Part shown: positions 53,274 through 64,000 of the stretch, piece after piece | Layout of the letters: each line of letters opens with the position of its first letter | How positions within the stretch are numbered: position 1 is the stretch's first letter | Position numbers and translations under genes: made by a program | Assembly: GCA_008000375.1 (NCBI GenBank) | Contig: SMOI01000055.1 | Coordinates: 86,529-150,528, forward strand | DNA: 64,000 nt | Direction of reading: 5' to 3' | DNA from: Poteriospumella lacustris | Taxonomy: Eukaryota > Sar > Chrysophyceae > Chromulinales > Dinobryaceae | The notes under the pieces: generated by a model | Told to the model about the DNA's origin: nothing | Database searches by the model: none | Seen by the model: only the letters and a program-made list of their open reading frames with translations

Positions 53274-56200
53274 TTACCACGTCGCGTGCGGATACAACCG
53301 CTGAAACATCCGCGGCGGTGTCCAGGACGTCTCATTCGTCAACACGTCGTGGTAGTAATACGCTTGCACCGACTCGTCATAGTATTTCTTGAAACGTTTC
53401 GCGAACTCGCGACGCGCCAGTTTCCGTGCGAACAGTCCACGTAACCGACGTTGAATACGAATCGCCGCCGCATCTTTCGTCATGGGAATGGCCGCCTTCT
53501 CTACCTTGGCGGTTTCTTCGAAGAAGGAATCAAACCAGGCCTTGTATTCTTCGGCAGGAATCGCCTTCGTGGGCATTTCATTCACTTCCGCAATCAATCT
53601 ACCCAACCCGGCATCGCTACGTCCGATTTTCACTCCGGCACCGCTTCCCGCACCTCCGCCTAACCCCAACGCTCCGGCCCGCTTCTTCATCGTCACTTTC
53701 ATCAGCCCCGAGTATTGTAGCATCCCCTTGCGATGCTCGGGGACGTTCCACATCGCCGTCAAGAAGGCTCGCACATAGTAATCGAACAGGCCATTCAACG
53801 CGTTTTCTTCGGTCCACGCGCAGGCTTCATCCCGCAGCAACGCGATTTCCTCGTGCGCGGCTTGTTCCACCAAACGAATTTCACTGCCCTTGCGATGCAC
53901 TTCTTGCTTCGCGGCTCGTTGCCAATAGTGTTCAAGGACGTCGTCGAGGATTTGATCGACCACCGTGTTGGCCCGTTGTACGATGACGTTGTCGTAGGCC
54001 TTGAAGTGGCGCGTCCAATCGCGGATGATTTGCCATCGATACCGTTCGTAATCGGCCCGCAATTCCTTCGCCAATTCCGCTTGGTCATGACGCAACGTCG
54101 ATTCGTATTCACGATAAGCGGTCGAGGTTTTGAAGGCCGCTTCGTCGCGTTTGAAGGCCAAGTACAGGCACTTGAAGCACGCGTATTCCAATTCTTCGAA
54201 GATCGTGGGCAGCAGTACCATTTCGGGTGTCCAAATCACTTGACCGAGACGCAAACCTTCCGCCCCAAAGCCAAAACAGGCCAACAGGGACAACGGCCCC
54301 CCACCACCGCCACCTCCGAGGGATACGGCCGGTGGCAAGTGCGACGATGCTCCTCCGGTGCCCGGCGGCGCATTGGCCGCACCGTCTGCGGGAGTCGCCT
54401 TGGCGGCAACAACACCACTGCTGCCATCCCCGTCTGCCGAGGATACTGCCACTGCCGAAGAAGGAGGTGCCCGGGACGATGGCGACCCAGGCGATGCCTT
54501 GAGAGACACACCGCCCTGTGCAGCCAACGCAGCGTTGTATCGCCCGTGTTCCTCTTGCAATTGCTGGATGAAATCCAAGTCAATGGACCGAAAGAATCCA
54601 GGAAACGTCAATGGATCACTGCGGCCCCAATGCACGGGACGAGATGGTGTCGAAGCGGTCTCTGTTTCGTTGCCCTGTTTCATTCGCCGTTTCATCGCCC
54701 CACCGTTGTGGTTGTTGGCCCCATCGTCATGGGTCACGGCATAGGTCGTCACGGCGCCATGTAGCCGATCGAAGACATGTATCATGGCTTCTTGATGCGG
54801 AAACACGACTTCTTCCGAATCTAAGCGACGGGTCCCACTCGAAGACAAATACAATTCATAGATTTGAAACGCCTTTTGATAATACACCGACGTCGTCGCG
54901 GGGTGTTTCTTCCAGTCTTGCAAGGCCAACCAACAATCCAGCACATTGATGACCCCGGACAATCCATAGACCCGTAAGAAGTAGTTGCGATAAATGTCTT
55001 GACCTTTCTTGTGCCGTAACATCATGTGGAAATGCGTGAAATTCATCACAAAGTCCTCCGCGTTGGTGAGCTTGCCCAAGGAGGCGGTGACTTTCACCGA
55101 CGGTTGATAACCCGCGACGAGACAAAACTGAGCACGTTCCTCTTCTTGATGCAACGACGACGTGAAATAATGATTGTGATATTGTTCTTCGGCGGTAAAC
55201 GTCGCAGCACAGCGCGGGTGCGGGCATTTGATCGTTGGGGGTGATTTACTGTCGAAATTGAACGCCTCCAGTATCCGGGTGACCCGTACACATTCATCAC
55301 GCAAGAGACGGGCGTAATGATCATAGATCTGATGTTTCTCTTGCGTTGACAAGCCAAACAAATGACTCACCAGGCGTGTACGTTTACGCTCTTGTAACGT
55401 ATCCTCCAACGTGGTGTGCGCTAGATATTGCAATTGATGGACCCCGTCGGGGGTCGACAAGAACTTGACGAGTTCTTTCACATAGACCTTCTCTCGCTCT
55501 TGCAAATACAATTGTTTCTTTTGCAGACGCTGCTTTTCCAATTCATTCGCACGATGGGCGCGTCGTAGGATCTCGTTGGGTAACCAATCGTCGTAATTGC
55601 GTTGCATGTAACCCTGCCGTACATCATGTACGCGATGTTTCGCAAAGATCGCGTACGCAAAGACGTTCAAATACACCTTCGCGCGTTTCTTTCGAAGATA
55701 CCGGCAACGTAAGAGGAAGGTCCGGACACCGTATTGCACAATGCGGGCATATCTGTTGAGTTTCTTCAACAGTTTCGACTCTTTGGTGTATTCAATCCAC
55801 ATGTAGAAATGTGGGAACGAGAACACCAACTTGAGACGGCGTCGGAGGGCCAACATATACGTTCGAAAGGCTTTCCACCCACGAAAGACCCGATACAACA
55901 ACGGATTGCGAGCGCGCAACAAGAATTTGCCCATACGGCGATTACGGATTTCCCGATTCTCTCGTGCCCAATGCCGCCAACCAAAGAAGCACCGCTCCAC
56001 GTAGTTGCTGTTGTAATAGCGAATGCATTCACGAATCCACCGACAGAAACGAATATATTCCCGCCATTGGGCGAAGCAAAACATGTAGTACGTCTTCTTG
56101 CCAATCTTCAGACGTAACCGAATGATTGGGTGCAGTTTCTTGTAGGTACTGTGACCCCGCCAGATCTTTTGAATCAGGCGACAGGCACGGAAACGGCGTA

Positions 56201-57212
56201 ACTTGGACACCGCCCAGTAGCGATCCCATAACAACTGCATTTTGATGGCGGCACGCGTGATTTTTGCATAATAGCGCTTGCCGGGACGTGAATCCATGTG
56301 AAATTCTTCTTCACTGAAAGGCCCATAGCGATTGGCAATGATGTAGTATCGTTCGTAGTCCCGTTGGCGTTGCAACGCATCGTAGTACAAACCCGTCAAA
56401 AAGGATTCGTCGTCTTCGTATTGCATCGTATCACGCTCTTTACGCAATAACCACGTTGATGTGGCTTCTCGTACCAAACGTAGCTTTAATGCGCGTTGGG
56501 ATGGCGGTGCCACGTTCAAATAGGAATCTTTCAGAAACAAATGCGGCTTGTGGTAGTGGTTCTGCCGGCAATACTCATGCCATTTCTGCTGCAGAACCAG
56601 CAGCTCGTTGTACACTTTGTTCAACTGACTTTCACATAGATTATGAATGGCATATCGTGTTGCGGGAATGGGAATGCGGGCAGATACTTGTTGATCATTG
56701 AAAACGGTCACACACTGCTGTCCAAGCAATTGCTTTTCACGCTGAAGGGCTTCGTCAAGTTTGATCAGCTCATGAAGCCGTGATTCTTCCACTAACACGT
56801 AACTTTTAGACGTCGAGTGCTTTTCGTGCAAACTGTTAAGCGGGGTATCCTTTGTGCTAGCCGAGGTGAACAGAGTACTCGACGCCAGCCGACGATACGC
56901 CCGAGTGACGCTCGCATCATCTGTGGACTTTGTAACGCCAAACTGCACAAGACGTAAGATATCTTTTGCACGATAGTATTCAGTTCAAATACTTACCGAC
57001 GGGTCAATTTTGGTGGGACTTAGCCATTGTGTGTGACTAGTTTCCTCTTCGATGTCGTCGTCGTGTTGACTCCTTTGTCGAGACAATTCTTTCGCGGACT
57101 TTGTGTGGAGAAAGGTTCGCCGAATTACATCACCTTTGGTTGGAAACAAGTCTAATGGATTGTTGTGCAACTCCGGCAGTTTGATGCTCGGTAAATCTCG
57201 TCGCCGCTTCAT
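53274..57212 (-). CDS. IQ/WW protein with SFI1-like region, cytoskeletal candidate
   Basis: Exons 57212-56997 and 56942-53274 with a 54-bp intron; 1,294 residues. From about 290 to 560 there is a series of basic helices with spaced Trp and Phe (FGWRHWAREN, RGWKAFRTYM, FYMWIEYTK), the look of SFI1/centrin-binding repeats. A C2H2-like motif (CPHPRCAATF ... HNHYFTSSLH) follows near 650. Gly/Ser/Ala-rich loops lie around 880-940. The C-terminus has an IQ motif (AAIRIQRRLRGLFARK) and then a WW-like segment (YYYHDVLTNETSWTPP). Calmodulin or centrin binding at basal bodies is plausible. No exact family recognised; the combination IQ plus WW at the end is unusual. Convergent with the CEP164-like gene. 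Confidence 0.65.
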
Positions 57213-57652
57213 TGTGGTGTTGTTTGTTCAAACTCGATCAACGAAGGTCAATCATAAAGGACCGCCAATGACCGTCAACCTTTGCACCCCAATCAATCAC
57301 ACAGTTTTATACGTTTTCTTTGGATACGATGTGAAAACTTATCAGACGAACAACAATCAATAGACAAAACAGGGCCGATAGAAAAGAAAGCCGAAAGTGG
57401 AGGTCACTGCGTGATGCAAACGAAACTGTCCGCCACTGCTGATGAGCGTTTCAATTTTACCACTACAATTGTATGTTGTACGTGATGATGACGATGACAA
57501 CCCCACCGAGCATTTCTTCTCCATCGATCCCATCATCAATCAACGACCGGACCAGAATAGAAATCACGAGTCACAATTATCTAAGAGTTGGAACGAAACT
57601 TGATATTTGTAGCTTCTATTGTAGAGTGGGCAGATCTGAAGCGATATCAACC
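57213..57652. promoter_or_regulatory. Divergent promoter region, IQ/WW protein and GEMIN2
   Basis: 440 bp between two divergent starts, AT-rich, with no clear motif other than a gatgatgacgatgac tract near 57483-57498. No gene recognised. Confidence 0.4.
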
Positions 57653-58984
57653 ATGGAACAAGCTTTGCCAGTTGAATACGTTCCGTTTGATGAGACGGTG
57701 GAATTGACAGGTTCGGAAAAACTCTTTTTGATTCCATCGCATTTTTTTCACATGCTTTTCCTGTAGGCGATGTATCCGAAATGTCTGTGGAACAGTATCT
57801 TTCGTGGGTTAGGTATGAATGAATGACATCATAATCGTGGATCGCATTCACTGTTGATGAGTATTTTGTCTTTTGTAGAACTCAATCGAGTCGTCTCCCA
57901 ACTGTTTTCCGTGCAGAGAATGTGAGTTCAAGCACCGCACCTTCACACGATCAAACGAAATACATGCCAGAGGTAGAATCGATCCCAACGTGTCCAGAGT
58001 CTCATCTCCCATCCGACGAATGGGAAAGAAATATTCTGAGCACGTTTTCCGAGCTCCGATTGGTAAGTTATTGAGCTTTGCTCCATCGATTTCGTACCTC
58101 TGCTTATATGATGACTATATCCTCCACCACAGTCGCTGGCGGCCAAGAGTGCGATAACCTCTGCGGCAAGAACGATTGCCGTCCCATCCATGAAGGATCG
58201 GGCAGGGTGGATAGCCTTCTGCTTGAACATCGACCTCAGTCTGTCCCAGGATGTCATTCAGCAAGACTTAGCTGTTGCTTTTGCAGGAGACAGTGAGGAT
58301 GCAGATATATCAATCAAGAAAAGGAAACGAGAATTGGCTGAAAACTTAGGTATCGCGATGGATGCTGAGGACGGAGAAGTTCCGGAGAACGACGCTCCAG
58401 AAGCATCAATGGACGTGGTAGAAGAGCCAGATGTTGATGGTGAAGTAAGCCCTCCTTCTGATGATGAGGATGAGGTTGTCCCAGTGGCATCCACAACCTG
58501 GACGTTTGATCGTGGTGTCCAACCGACGCTTCCTCTCTTGCTACAGTTGGACCAAGTACTGACCCAGAGAATACTCTTGTACTTGATCGACTTCGTGGAA
58601 GAACATGGACTCCGAAGTACAGTCAGTGAGTGGATATACGCGTTGCTGACACGTGTGGAGAAGCCATTGCATCGGGACGTTGTTGCGGCCTTGCGACAAC
58701 TCTTCCGCAGATGCTGCAAGCTGAGGGCCGAATTGATTGAAGACAACAATGAAACGTTCAGTGAAACCTTGGCGTCTTTGAATCTATTGATCGCGATCAC
58801 TGGCAATTACTTTGGTCAGAACGAAGCACTGCAATCATACTTTAGCGACCGTAAATTGGACGAAGGAGACAACGATGGCGGGGACGACATGCAAGACGAT
58901 GATGATGCTGAGGCCGATGAGGACGTCAATGAAATGCTGGGCTACGATGGAGATCGCCCTTCCAAATTGACGAGACTCTTGTAA
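57653..58984 (+). CDS. GEMIN2: Gemin2 (SMN-interacting protein 1)
   Basis: Gemin2 holds the Sm protein ring during snRNP assembly with SMN. Exons 57653-57710, 57767-57812, 57879-58062 and 58133-58984, introns 56, 66 and 70 bp; 379 residues (human about 280). The N-terminus ALPVEYVPFD then SVEQYLSWVR is the family's Sm-binding arm; the helical core shows WIYALLTRVEKPLHRD and LNLLIAITGNYFGQNEAL. An acidic insert of some 70 residues (about 150-220) and an Asp/Glu-rich tail account for the extra length. The first intron uses GTTCGG as donor, weaker than others here. All junctions keep frame. Confidence 0.9.
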
Positions 58985-59782
58985 CTTGGAGAAGCGTTTG
59001 TTCGATCATACTTGAGCAGCTCCAATGAAGCGATCAACTGTGCGCGTCCCTGATAAATCAAGTTTTCAGCTCCTGTGTGAACGAAGAGAAGGGGGCAACC
59101 TTGACGTGTTTCACGTCCATGATTATCGTTGTCTCTATCGTATCTTTTCTGTGCGAGAAGTTCTTGTAAATATTCCTAAAGAGCAAGTAGCTGCAGGATT
59201 CCGAAACAAAATCCTGTTTCTGGTGGTGGGACACGAAAGCGACTGTCGCCTTCACGAATAAGTGAAGGCAATGAACAGAGCATTTTTTCGTGAAAACAAC
59301 GAAGCGTCGCACGGTCACTTTAATCATACACGGAGAGTGAGCAGGAGAACGAACGGTCTGCGTAAGATAATTATGTATGCTTGCTGCCGATGCGACCGAT
59401 ATTCACATCCCTTCAGTATTCCATTGCTGCTGCAAGTGAAGTAAACGCCACTTTCTGGTGAGAGCAAACTCGATCATGCTTCTCTGGCCTAACGTGGGTC
59501 AGGATATTTAACTTTTGATCGCATTTGATCTCCTAGGAAGTAACTAAGTAGCAAAGGAGAGACCGCTGAGGGAGAGTTCGGAGCGTTACATTTTTGTGGC
59601 GTGTGTTGTGTTTTTGTTTGTTTGAGTTTGTGTCTGGCTGGTGAAGACTTAACCTTACTTATCGCATGCACCGTTCCTAGCTTCGGAATTCGGTCAGAAT
59701 GAAAAAGGTAGCATGCTATGAAGCATGCTGAAGAGGATTTTAGTCCTTGTATTTCCTAACGAGTTCCGTTCGTTGACATCAA
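58985..59782. other. Intergenic, 798 bp, with a paired AGCATGCT motif
   Basis: The 8-base palindrome AGCATGCT occurs at 59710-59717 and 59722-59729, about 55-75 bases before the methyltransferase start. Two opposing frames of 78 and 89 codons (59025-59261 plus, 59327-59058 minus) overlap; neither resembles a known family and at most one can be real. Nothing else recognised. Confidence 0.4.
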
Positions 59783-61051
59783 ATGGCAATGTTAGAAGAG
59801 TTCCAAACGATCTATCGCCTGCGATTCCGAAAGAGCTTGTATTCGGAATACAACAAAACGGTGGATAACATATCGTTTCAGGTTGAAGTTGCCGATGAAT
59901 TTGAAGCGATCGAAGGCATTCTTGTCGCCCCTGACAAACTTCGTGTGTTCATACGCCGTGTATCGCCGCATGCATTGGTCTTTGGTGATTACTTTGAGGT
60001 GGCCCCTGCTTTGAAAGTCTGTCCAAAAGCAAAGTTTATTCTGGCTTCGATTCCAGCAAAATCCTTATCTGCGGACGAAGGACACTGGTACCAGTTGAAG
60101 ATTTCGTTGGACACAGGCGACAAAAAACAGCTCGTCTTACCCGTCTTCTCCGACTTCTTCTATCTGCAACCTTCTTCTACCCCTTCCGACCCCAATGACT
60201 CAATCCCTTCCCCGAAACGAAGGATATTGTGCTCCAATTACCGTGAAATTTCCTTTGTTGACCCTCTGTCGAGGCAGCCGTCGACTTTCGTCGTCAAAGA
60301 AGATTACGGTGCAACGATCGGCAGTCACGTCTACGATAGTAGCATTGTCTTGGGCCAGTATCTGTATGAGACCATTGCGAATCAAGACCATGCATGTCAA
60401 TACTGTAGAGTCATTGAACTCGGTGCAGGTTGTGGGTTGATCAGTATCGCCGCGGCGTCCATCCTTCAACGTGCGCATCTACCTTCTTCCTCCACGCCAC
60501 AAGTGTTTGCCACCGACCGAAAGAGTCAATTGCCTTTGCTGCAATGGAACGTTGAACGAAATCCGTCCGCTGTCGATGTTTCATGTCATGAATTGGACTG
60601 GGACAATGGCAAGCACGTCCAACAGTTCGTGCAGTTCCTCGGAACCACCTCCGTCAGTCCTCCTCCCTCAACGTTGATATTGGCAGCCGACGTGTTATAC
60701 GATCGAGATGCTGCGAAGAGTCTGCATCGCTTATTATTGACACTAAATCAACAGCTTGCCAGTGTGTCCAACAGTTCCGAGGGAAGAGACGACCGCACCA
60801 ATCGCATCGATACGTGGCTGGTGTACAAGAATCGCAGTGGGTTGTCCCACGACGAAGTGCTCACTAAAGTTGGCTGTTGGTGCACACATGGGCAGCAGCA
60901 GCAGCATTCCACACCGCCATCCGACATCGTCGAGAACCACCCTGGATTGCAGCTCCAAAGCCAACTGCTGGTCACCGCTGCCAATGTCTATATCTTTCAG
61001 GTGCGCCGTATCGTTCGCCACACATCACCTACAAACAGTAGCTCGGGCTAG
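59783..61051 (+). CDS. METTL21-type lysine methyltransferase (Methyltransf_16)
   Basis: A 422-residue protein, single exon. The C-terminal 260 residues are a seven-beta-strand methyltransferase of the METTL21/VCP-KMT/CaM-KMT group: motif I VIELGAGCGLISIAAA (near 208), an acidic ATD at the next strand, and LILAADVLYD (near 297), the DxxY/D-V-L-Y signature of lysine methyltransferases that modify chaperones and elongation factors. About 150 residues at the N-terminus, including a hydrophobic-rich beta-like part (FQVEVADEFEAIE), have no recognised counterpart. A Pro/Ser linker (SSTPSDPND) joins the two. The specific substrate cannot be told. Same direction as GEMIN2. Confidence 0.85.
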   Translation: MAMLEEFQTIYRLRFRKSLYSEYNKTVDNISFQVEVADEFEAIEGILVAPDKLRVFIRRVSPHALVFGDYFEVAPALKVCPKAKFILASIPAKSLSADEGHWYQLKISLDTGDKKQLVLPVFSDFFYLQPSSTPSDPNDSIPSPKRRILCSNYREISFVDPLSRQPSTFVVKEDYGATIGSHVYDSSIVLGQYLYETIANQDHACQYCRVIELGAGCGLISIAAASILQRAHLPSSSTPQVFATDRKSQLPLLQWNVERNPSAVDVSCHELDWDNGKHVQQFVQFLGTTSVSPPPSTLILAADVLYDRDAAKSLHRLLLTLNQQLASVSNSSEGRDDRTNRIDTWLVYKNRSGLSHDEVLTKVGCWCTHGQQQQHSTPPSDIVENHPGLQLQSQLLVTAANVYIFQVRRIVRHTSPTNSSSG

Positions 61052-61508
61052 AGAGCTGCGGCACTGGGTGTGACCTTTACACCATGTAACACAATGTACA
61101 TACACCATGACAGGTTGAACGTCTTTGAGGATGCACCATTACACATGAGTACATCGACAACGACCATCGTCATCGTCGTTCCCACGACCGAAATAAATGT
61201 ATCAAAAACAAAAACACTAACCTACTGACTAACTGACCTCCCGCCCTCCCGACGTAACACAAACCAAGAGAGATAGAGAGACAGAGAGATAGAGATAGAG
61301 AATGCATGAGTAGATCAATCGGGGCTGCGATCAATCCGCATCATCATAATCATCATCACCATCACCATCCTCTGTCTGCCTGTCACGTGTGTGCGTGCGT
61401 GGGGAGGAGATTCATCCTCGTACACGATAACATGAAGGGGCAAACAGTATGCACACACTAACACACCACTACGACATCTACACGCACACATCAACAAACC
61501 GTGGAGGG
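61052..61508. other. Intergenic between convergent genes with GA repeat
   Basis: Purine repeat with gata/gaca units at 61266-61301, catcatcatcac repeat near 61335-61360, no gene seen. Confidence 0.5.
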
Positions 61509-64000
61509 TTAGTTGAAAATAGATGCCAGCTGCTGCGTAATCGACTCGATGGTGCTCGTAGCGACCACTGCCGGCGACAGCTTCGTGATGCTTTCCAATA
61601 TCGTCGCTTGTTCTTCGATGTCGACCCCCAAAATCGCACAAATGACACGTCCCAAATGCTGCATTTCCACGGTATTCTTGGCACGGAAAAAGCCGGAAAA
61701 CGCTTGTTTCAAATACATCAAGCGTGCTTCCTGTTCCGGATCGTAGAAGACACTGCCCTCGTCGCCCGTTGGACCATCTTCCTCGTCGACGTAACGATCC
61801 ACCGGTACCATGTCATGACCTTCGTACTCCAAATCTCGGGTTGACAATGCTCCTGACCCACCAGGTGTAGTGGGTCTGGGAGAGGACGAAGAACGTGTGT
61901 GGGGACGACGGAACGATGCCTTGTGTGGTGTGTGGATGAAACTGCCCGAATGGCTCGTCGTGGCACCGCCGCCACCACCACCGCCACTGCCACCACCGCT
62001 GCGTTCGGACGAAATCAAACTGAAGCGCTTCCGCATGGAATTCACCTCGGCCTTCAGCATCTTGATGATATCCAACAGCTCTGCTTCACGTACACGGGCA
62101 TGGCGATACACATCTTCGTACAGCTTCGCTTGTTGCGCAGCGGACGCCGCGTGGTCCTGCAACTCGTCGAAGACACGCTTTTCTTCGGAACTCAAGATAT
62201 CATCCAAGGAATGGTGACGTGCTTGAGCCGTGGAGTCCGTGGCGACGGATGACAACGAACCCGACGAATGGTTCTCCGGTAACCGCAGTACCGCCTGTTG
62301 TTGCGGTTGTTCACCACCTGCCACCCCATGCTGCTGCTGGTGCTGTTGGTGGTGCTGTTGCTGTTGCTGCAACTGCAACTGCTGGACTTGCTGTTGCAAG
62401 GTGACCACCGTCGCGCGCACGTGTTCAATCTCTCGGTCTTTCTCCATGAGCATGTGCCGGGCCGCATCGCCACGCTTCTTCACTTCCTTCTCCCAATGAC
62501 TCTCCTTCTGCTGTAGGTCGTCCACTTGTTCACGCAGACGACCAATTTCGGCGTCATACTCGGCACGTACCGCCGCCATCGTCTGTTCGTGCGTATTGTT
62601 GGCCATTTCTTGATCCCGGTACGTGGCATGCTCTTGAATCAACCGCTGGATTTCCTCCTGCGCTTGCTGCAACGCCGATTGAACCTCCTGCAACCGATCC
62701 TCGGCCTCTTGCGTCTGACGGGCATGTTCTTCGTCCGCCGTTTGGACTTGCATCTCCAACATGCGGCATCTCTTGTCCGCTTTCTCACGCAACGTTTGCT
62801 CTTGTTTGTGCTCGTCTTGCACCGTCGCCAATTTACTCTCCAATTCCTTCTGCTCGGCGATGGATCCACGGAGCGTCTCCTTCGCACGATCGCGATATCG
62901 ATCGAAGGCGACACGATTCGATTCCAATTCCGCACGTAACGTGTCGAGTTGCTGTTGCAACTCACGTTGCATCGAGTGATACCGTTGTTGCCAGGCGACT
63001 TGGACCGCGACGGGTAACGCCACTTGACCGGCGTCGTCCACACTGACGCCGCCCAAGTCGCGGTCGTCTTCCTCCTCGTCGTCATCGTCTTGACCGGCGA
63101 TGGAGAACGAGGAGACGTCGCCACCATCGGCGGACTCCGTCGCCTCACGTTGTTGTTCTTGTGCCAACAAACGCTGCAGATGACGTTCGGTGGCCCAGCG
63201 AATGACAGTGTCGTCGTCTTGCCATTGGTAATACGCCGCACTGTCCAACGCATCACGTCGCAACAACAAGCACCAGCCTTGCTGGTCTGCGTCTCCTGCT
63301 GATGTCTTCTCTTCGTTGTGCATCGCCGTAGTGCTCACCGGAGAAACAATGCGTAGGACCACCGTAAACGTCGTCGGTGCTTGCGCATGCATGCGATGCA
63401 ATCGTTGGAAATCGCCATCGATGGACGCGAATTGCGCCTCGAGGACGTTCTTCGCCTCTTCCAATTCGCGCAACTTCTGTTCGGTGGCGTGGGCATCGTC
63501 TTTCCAACGGGCCAACGAGGATTCCAAGGCGGCCACACGCGATTCTGCAGCCACCGCACGTTCTTGCTCCGCGGTGAGTTGCCCCGTGACGTCTTCGTAG
63601 GACCCGGACAACGAATTGAACTCGCGACAGCGACTCTCGTACAGCTCCTCTGCCTCCGTCAAACGGGCACGCAGCATCTCCACCTCGTCGGTCTTCTCCT
63701 TTACCGTGGCGATGGTTTCCTTCAATCTCTCGAGGGCCTTCGAGTTACGCGTCTTGTACTCTGCCAGACGAGAGCTCAACTCGCTAACTTCATCTCCACG
63801 AGCTTCCTCCAGACGAGCCACCGTCTCTTTCAACTGGCCGATCTCCTCCAACGCTGCATTGTACGCCGTCGTAACGCGCCCCAAATCGGCTGAACCTGAC
63901 GACTTCAGTTGCTCCACCTCCGTCTCTTGCGCCGACACCTTCTCCTGCAGCGCCCGCACCTCCGACTCCAACGCCGACAACGTCTCCGCACGCGCCGACT
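61509..64000 (-). CDS. GRIP-domain golgin, C-terminal part (5' end outside window)
   Basis: The frame is open to position 64000 (about 830 codons in the window), so the N-terminus lies to the right. Nearly all of it is charged coiled coil, with a Gln/His-rich stretch near 62330-62400. The last 60 residues resemble a GRIP domain: RLMYLKQAFSGFFRA followed by LGRVICAILGVDIEEQATIL; GRIP binds Arl1-GTP and sends golgins to the trans-Golgi, where they tether vesicles. The usual GRIP pattern starts with the same YLKN-type tyrosine. An acidic insert with DDDDEEEDD (near 63062-63085) and a Gly-Ser-Gly-rich link are also seen. A different coiled-coil tether is possible, but the C-terminal match favours a golgin. 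Confidence 0.75.
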   Translation of the reverse strand, partial: SARAETLSALESEVRALQEKVSAQETEVEQLKSSGSADLGRVTTAYNAALEEIGQLKETVARLEEARGDEVSELSSRLAEYKTRNSKALERLKETIATVKEKTDEVEMLRARLTEAEELYESRCREFNSLSGSYEDVTGQLTAEQERAVAAESRVAALESSLARWKDDAHATEQKLRELEEAKNVLEAQFASIDGDFQRLHRMHAQAPTTFTVVLRIVSPVSTTAMHNEEKTSAGDADQQGWCLLLRRDALDSAAYYQWQDDDTVIRWATERHLQRLLAQEQQREATESADGGDVSSFSIAGQDDDDEEEDDRDLGGVSVDDAGQVALPVAVQVAWQQRYHSMQRELQQQLDTLRAELESNRVAFDRYRDRAKETLRGSIAEQKELESKLATVQDEHKQEQTLREKADKRCRMLEMQVQTADEEHARQTQEAEDRLQEVQSALQQAQEEIQRLIQEHATYRDQEMANNTHEQTMAAVRAEYDAEIGRLREQVDDLQQKESHWEKEVKKRGDAARHMLMEKDREIEHVRATVVTLQQQVQQLQLQQQQQHHQQHQQQHGVAGGEQPQQQAVLRLPENHSSGSLSSVATDSTAQARHHSLDDILSSEEKRVFDELQDHAASAAQQAKLYEDVYRHARVREAELLDIIKMLKAEVNSMRKRFSLISSERSGGGSGGGGGGGATTSHSGSFIHTPHKASFRRPHTRSSSSPRPTTPGGSGALSTRDLEYEGHDMVPVDRYVDEEDGPTGDEGSVFYDPEQEARLMYLKQAFSGFFRAKNTVEMQHLGRVICAILGVDIEEQATILESITKLSPAVVATSTIESITQQLASIFN

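Noticed and set aside
59025-59327. Opposing small frames of 78 and 89 codons
   Set aside because: They overlap each other, carry no known motif, and sit in an AT-richer intergenic region.
62298-62516. Leu/Cys-rich plus-strand frames opposite the golgin
   Set aside because: They are mirror translations of the Gln-rich coiled coil (CAG/CTG codons), not membrane proteins.

Overview
This is a gene-dense nuclear segment from a flagellated eukaryote. Introns are few and short (54-92 bp, GT-AG), several coding exons exceed 5 kb, intergenic gaps are about 0.3-0.8 kb, and genes for an intraflagellar-transport protein, EML, a CEP164-like protein, a GRIP golgin, Gemin2 and a VIP1-type kinase lie together. 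This fits an oomycete or related stramenopile best (moderate confidence, from gene content and compactness only). No rRNA, tRNA or CRISPR array was seen.

Layout. 1-5338 is a Ty1/copia LTR retrotransposon on the minus strand whose gag-pol frame is open throughout; its two LTRs are identical where both are visible and its left end lies outside the window. A small GT4-like glycosyltransferase follows (5516-6613). 6792-12253 is a large inverted repeat carrying two convergent, almost identical IFT81 genes around a 216-bp centre. Next come a VIP1/PPIP5K inositol pyrophosphate kinase-phosphatase, a DUSP12-type zinc protein without phosphatase domain, a YOD1-like OTU deubiquitinase, a protein kinase with a probable myristoylation signal, an OCRL-like inositol 5-phosphatase, a GT61-like glycosyltransferase, and a 2-oxoacid dehydrogenase E1 with alpha and beta subunits fused.

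The right half holds a 2,834-residue EML5/6-like triple-repeat WD40 protein, SEH1, a small tail-anchored protein, a decayed fragment copied from a neighbouring gene, PABPN1, an IQ-motif coiled-coil protein, a CEP164-like WW protein, an IQ/WW protein with SFI1-like features, GEMIN2, a METTL21-type methyltransferase, and the C-terminal part of a GRIP golgin running off the right edge.

Themes. Five of the large genes (two IFT81, EML, CEP164-like, SFI1-like/IQ-WW) and perhaps the IQ protein point to the flagellum, basal body or microtubules. VIP1, the OCRL-like enzyme and the two possibly myristoylated proteins point to phosphoinositide/inositol-phosphate and membrane signalling. SEH1, PABPN1 and Gemin2 serve the nuclear pore, mRNA 3' ends and snRNP assembly. 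The strongest oddity is the IFT81 palindrome: gene bodies are almost free of differences while homologous flanks on both sides have diverged, the pattern expected from gene conversion between the arms.
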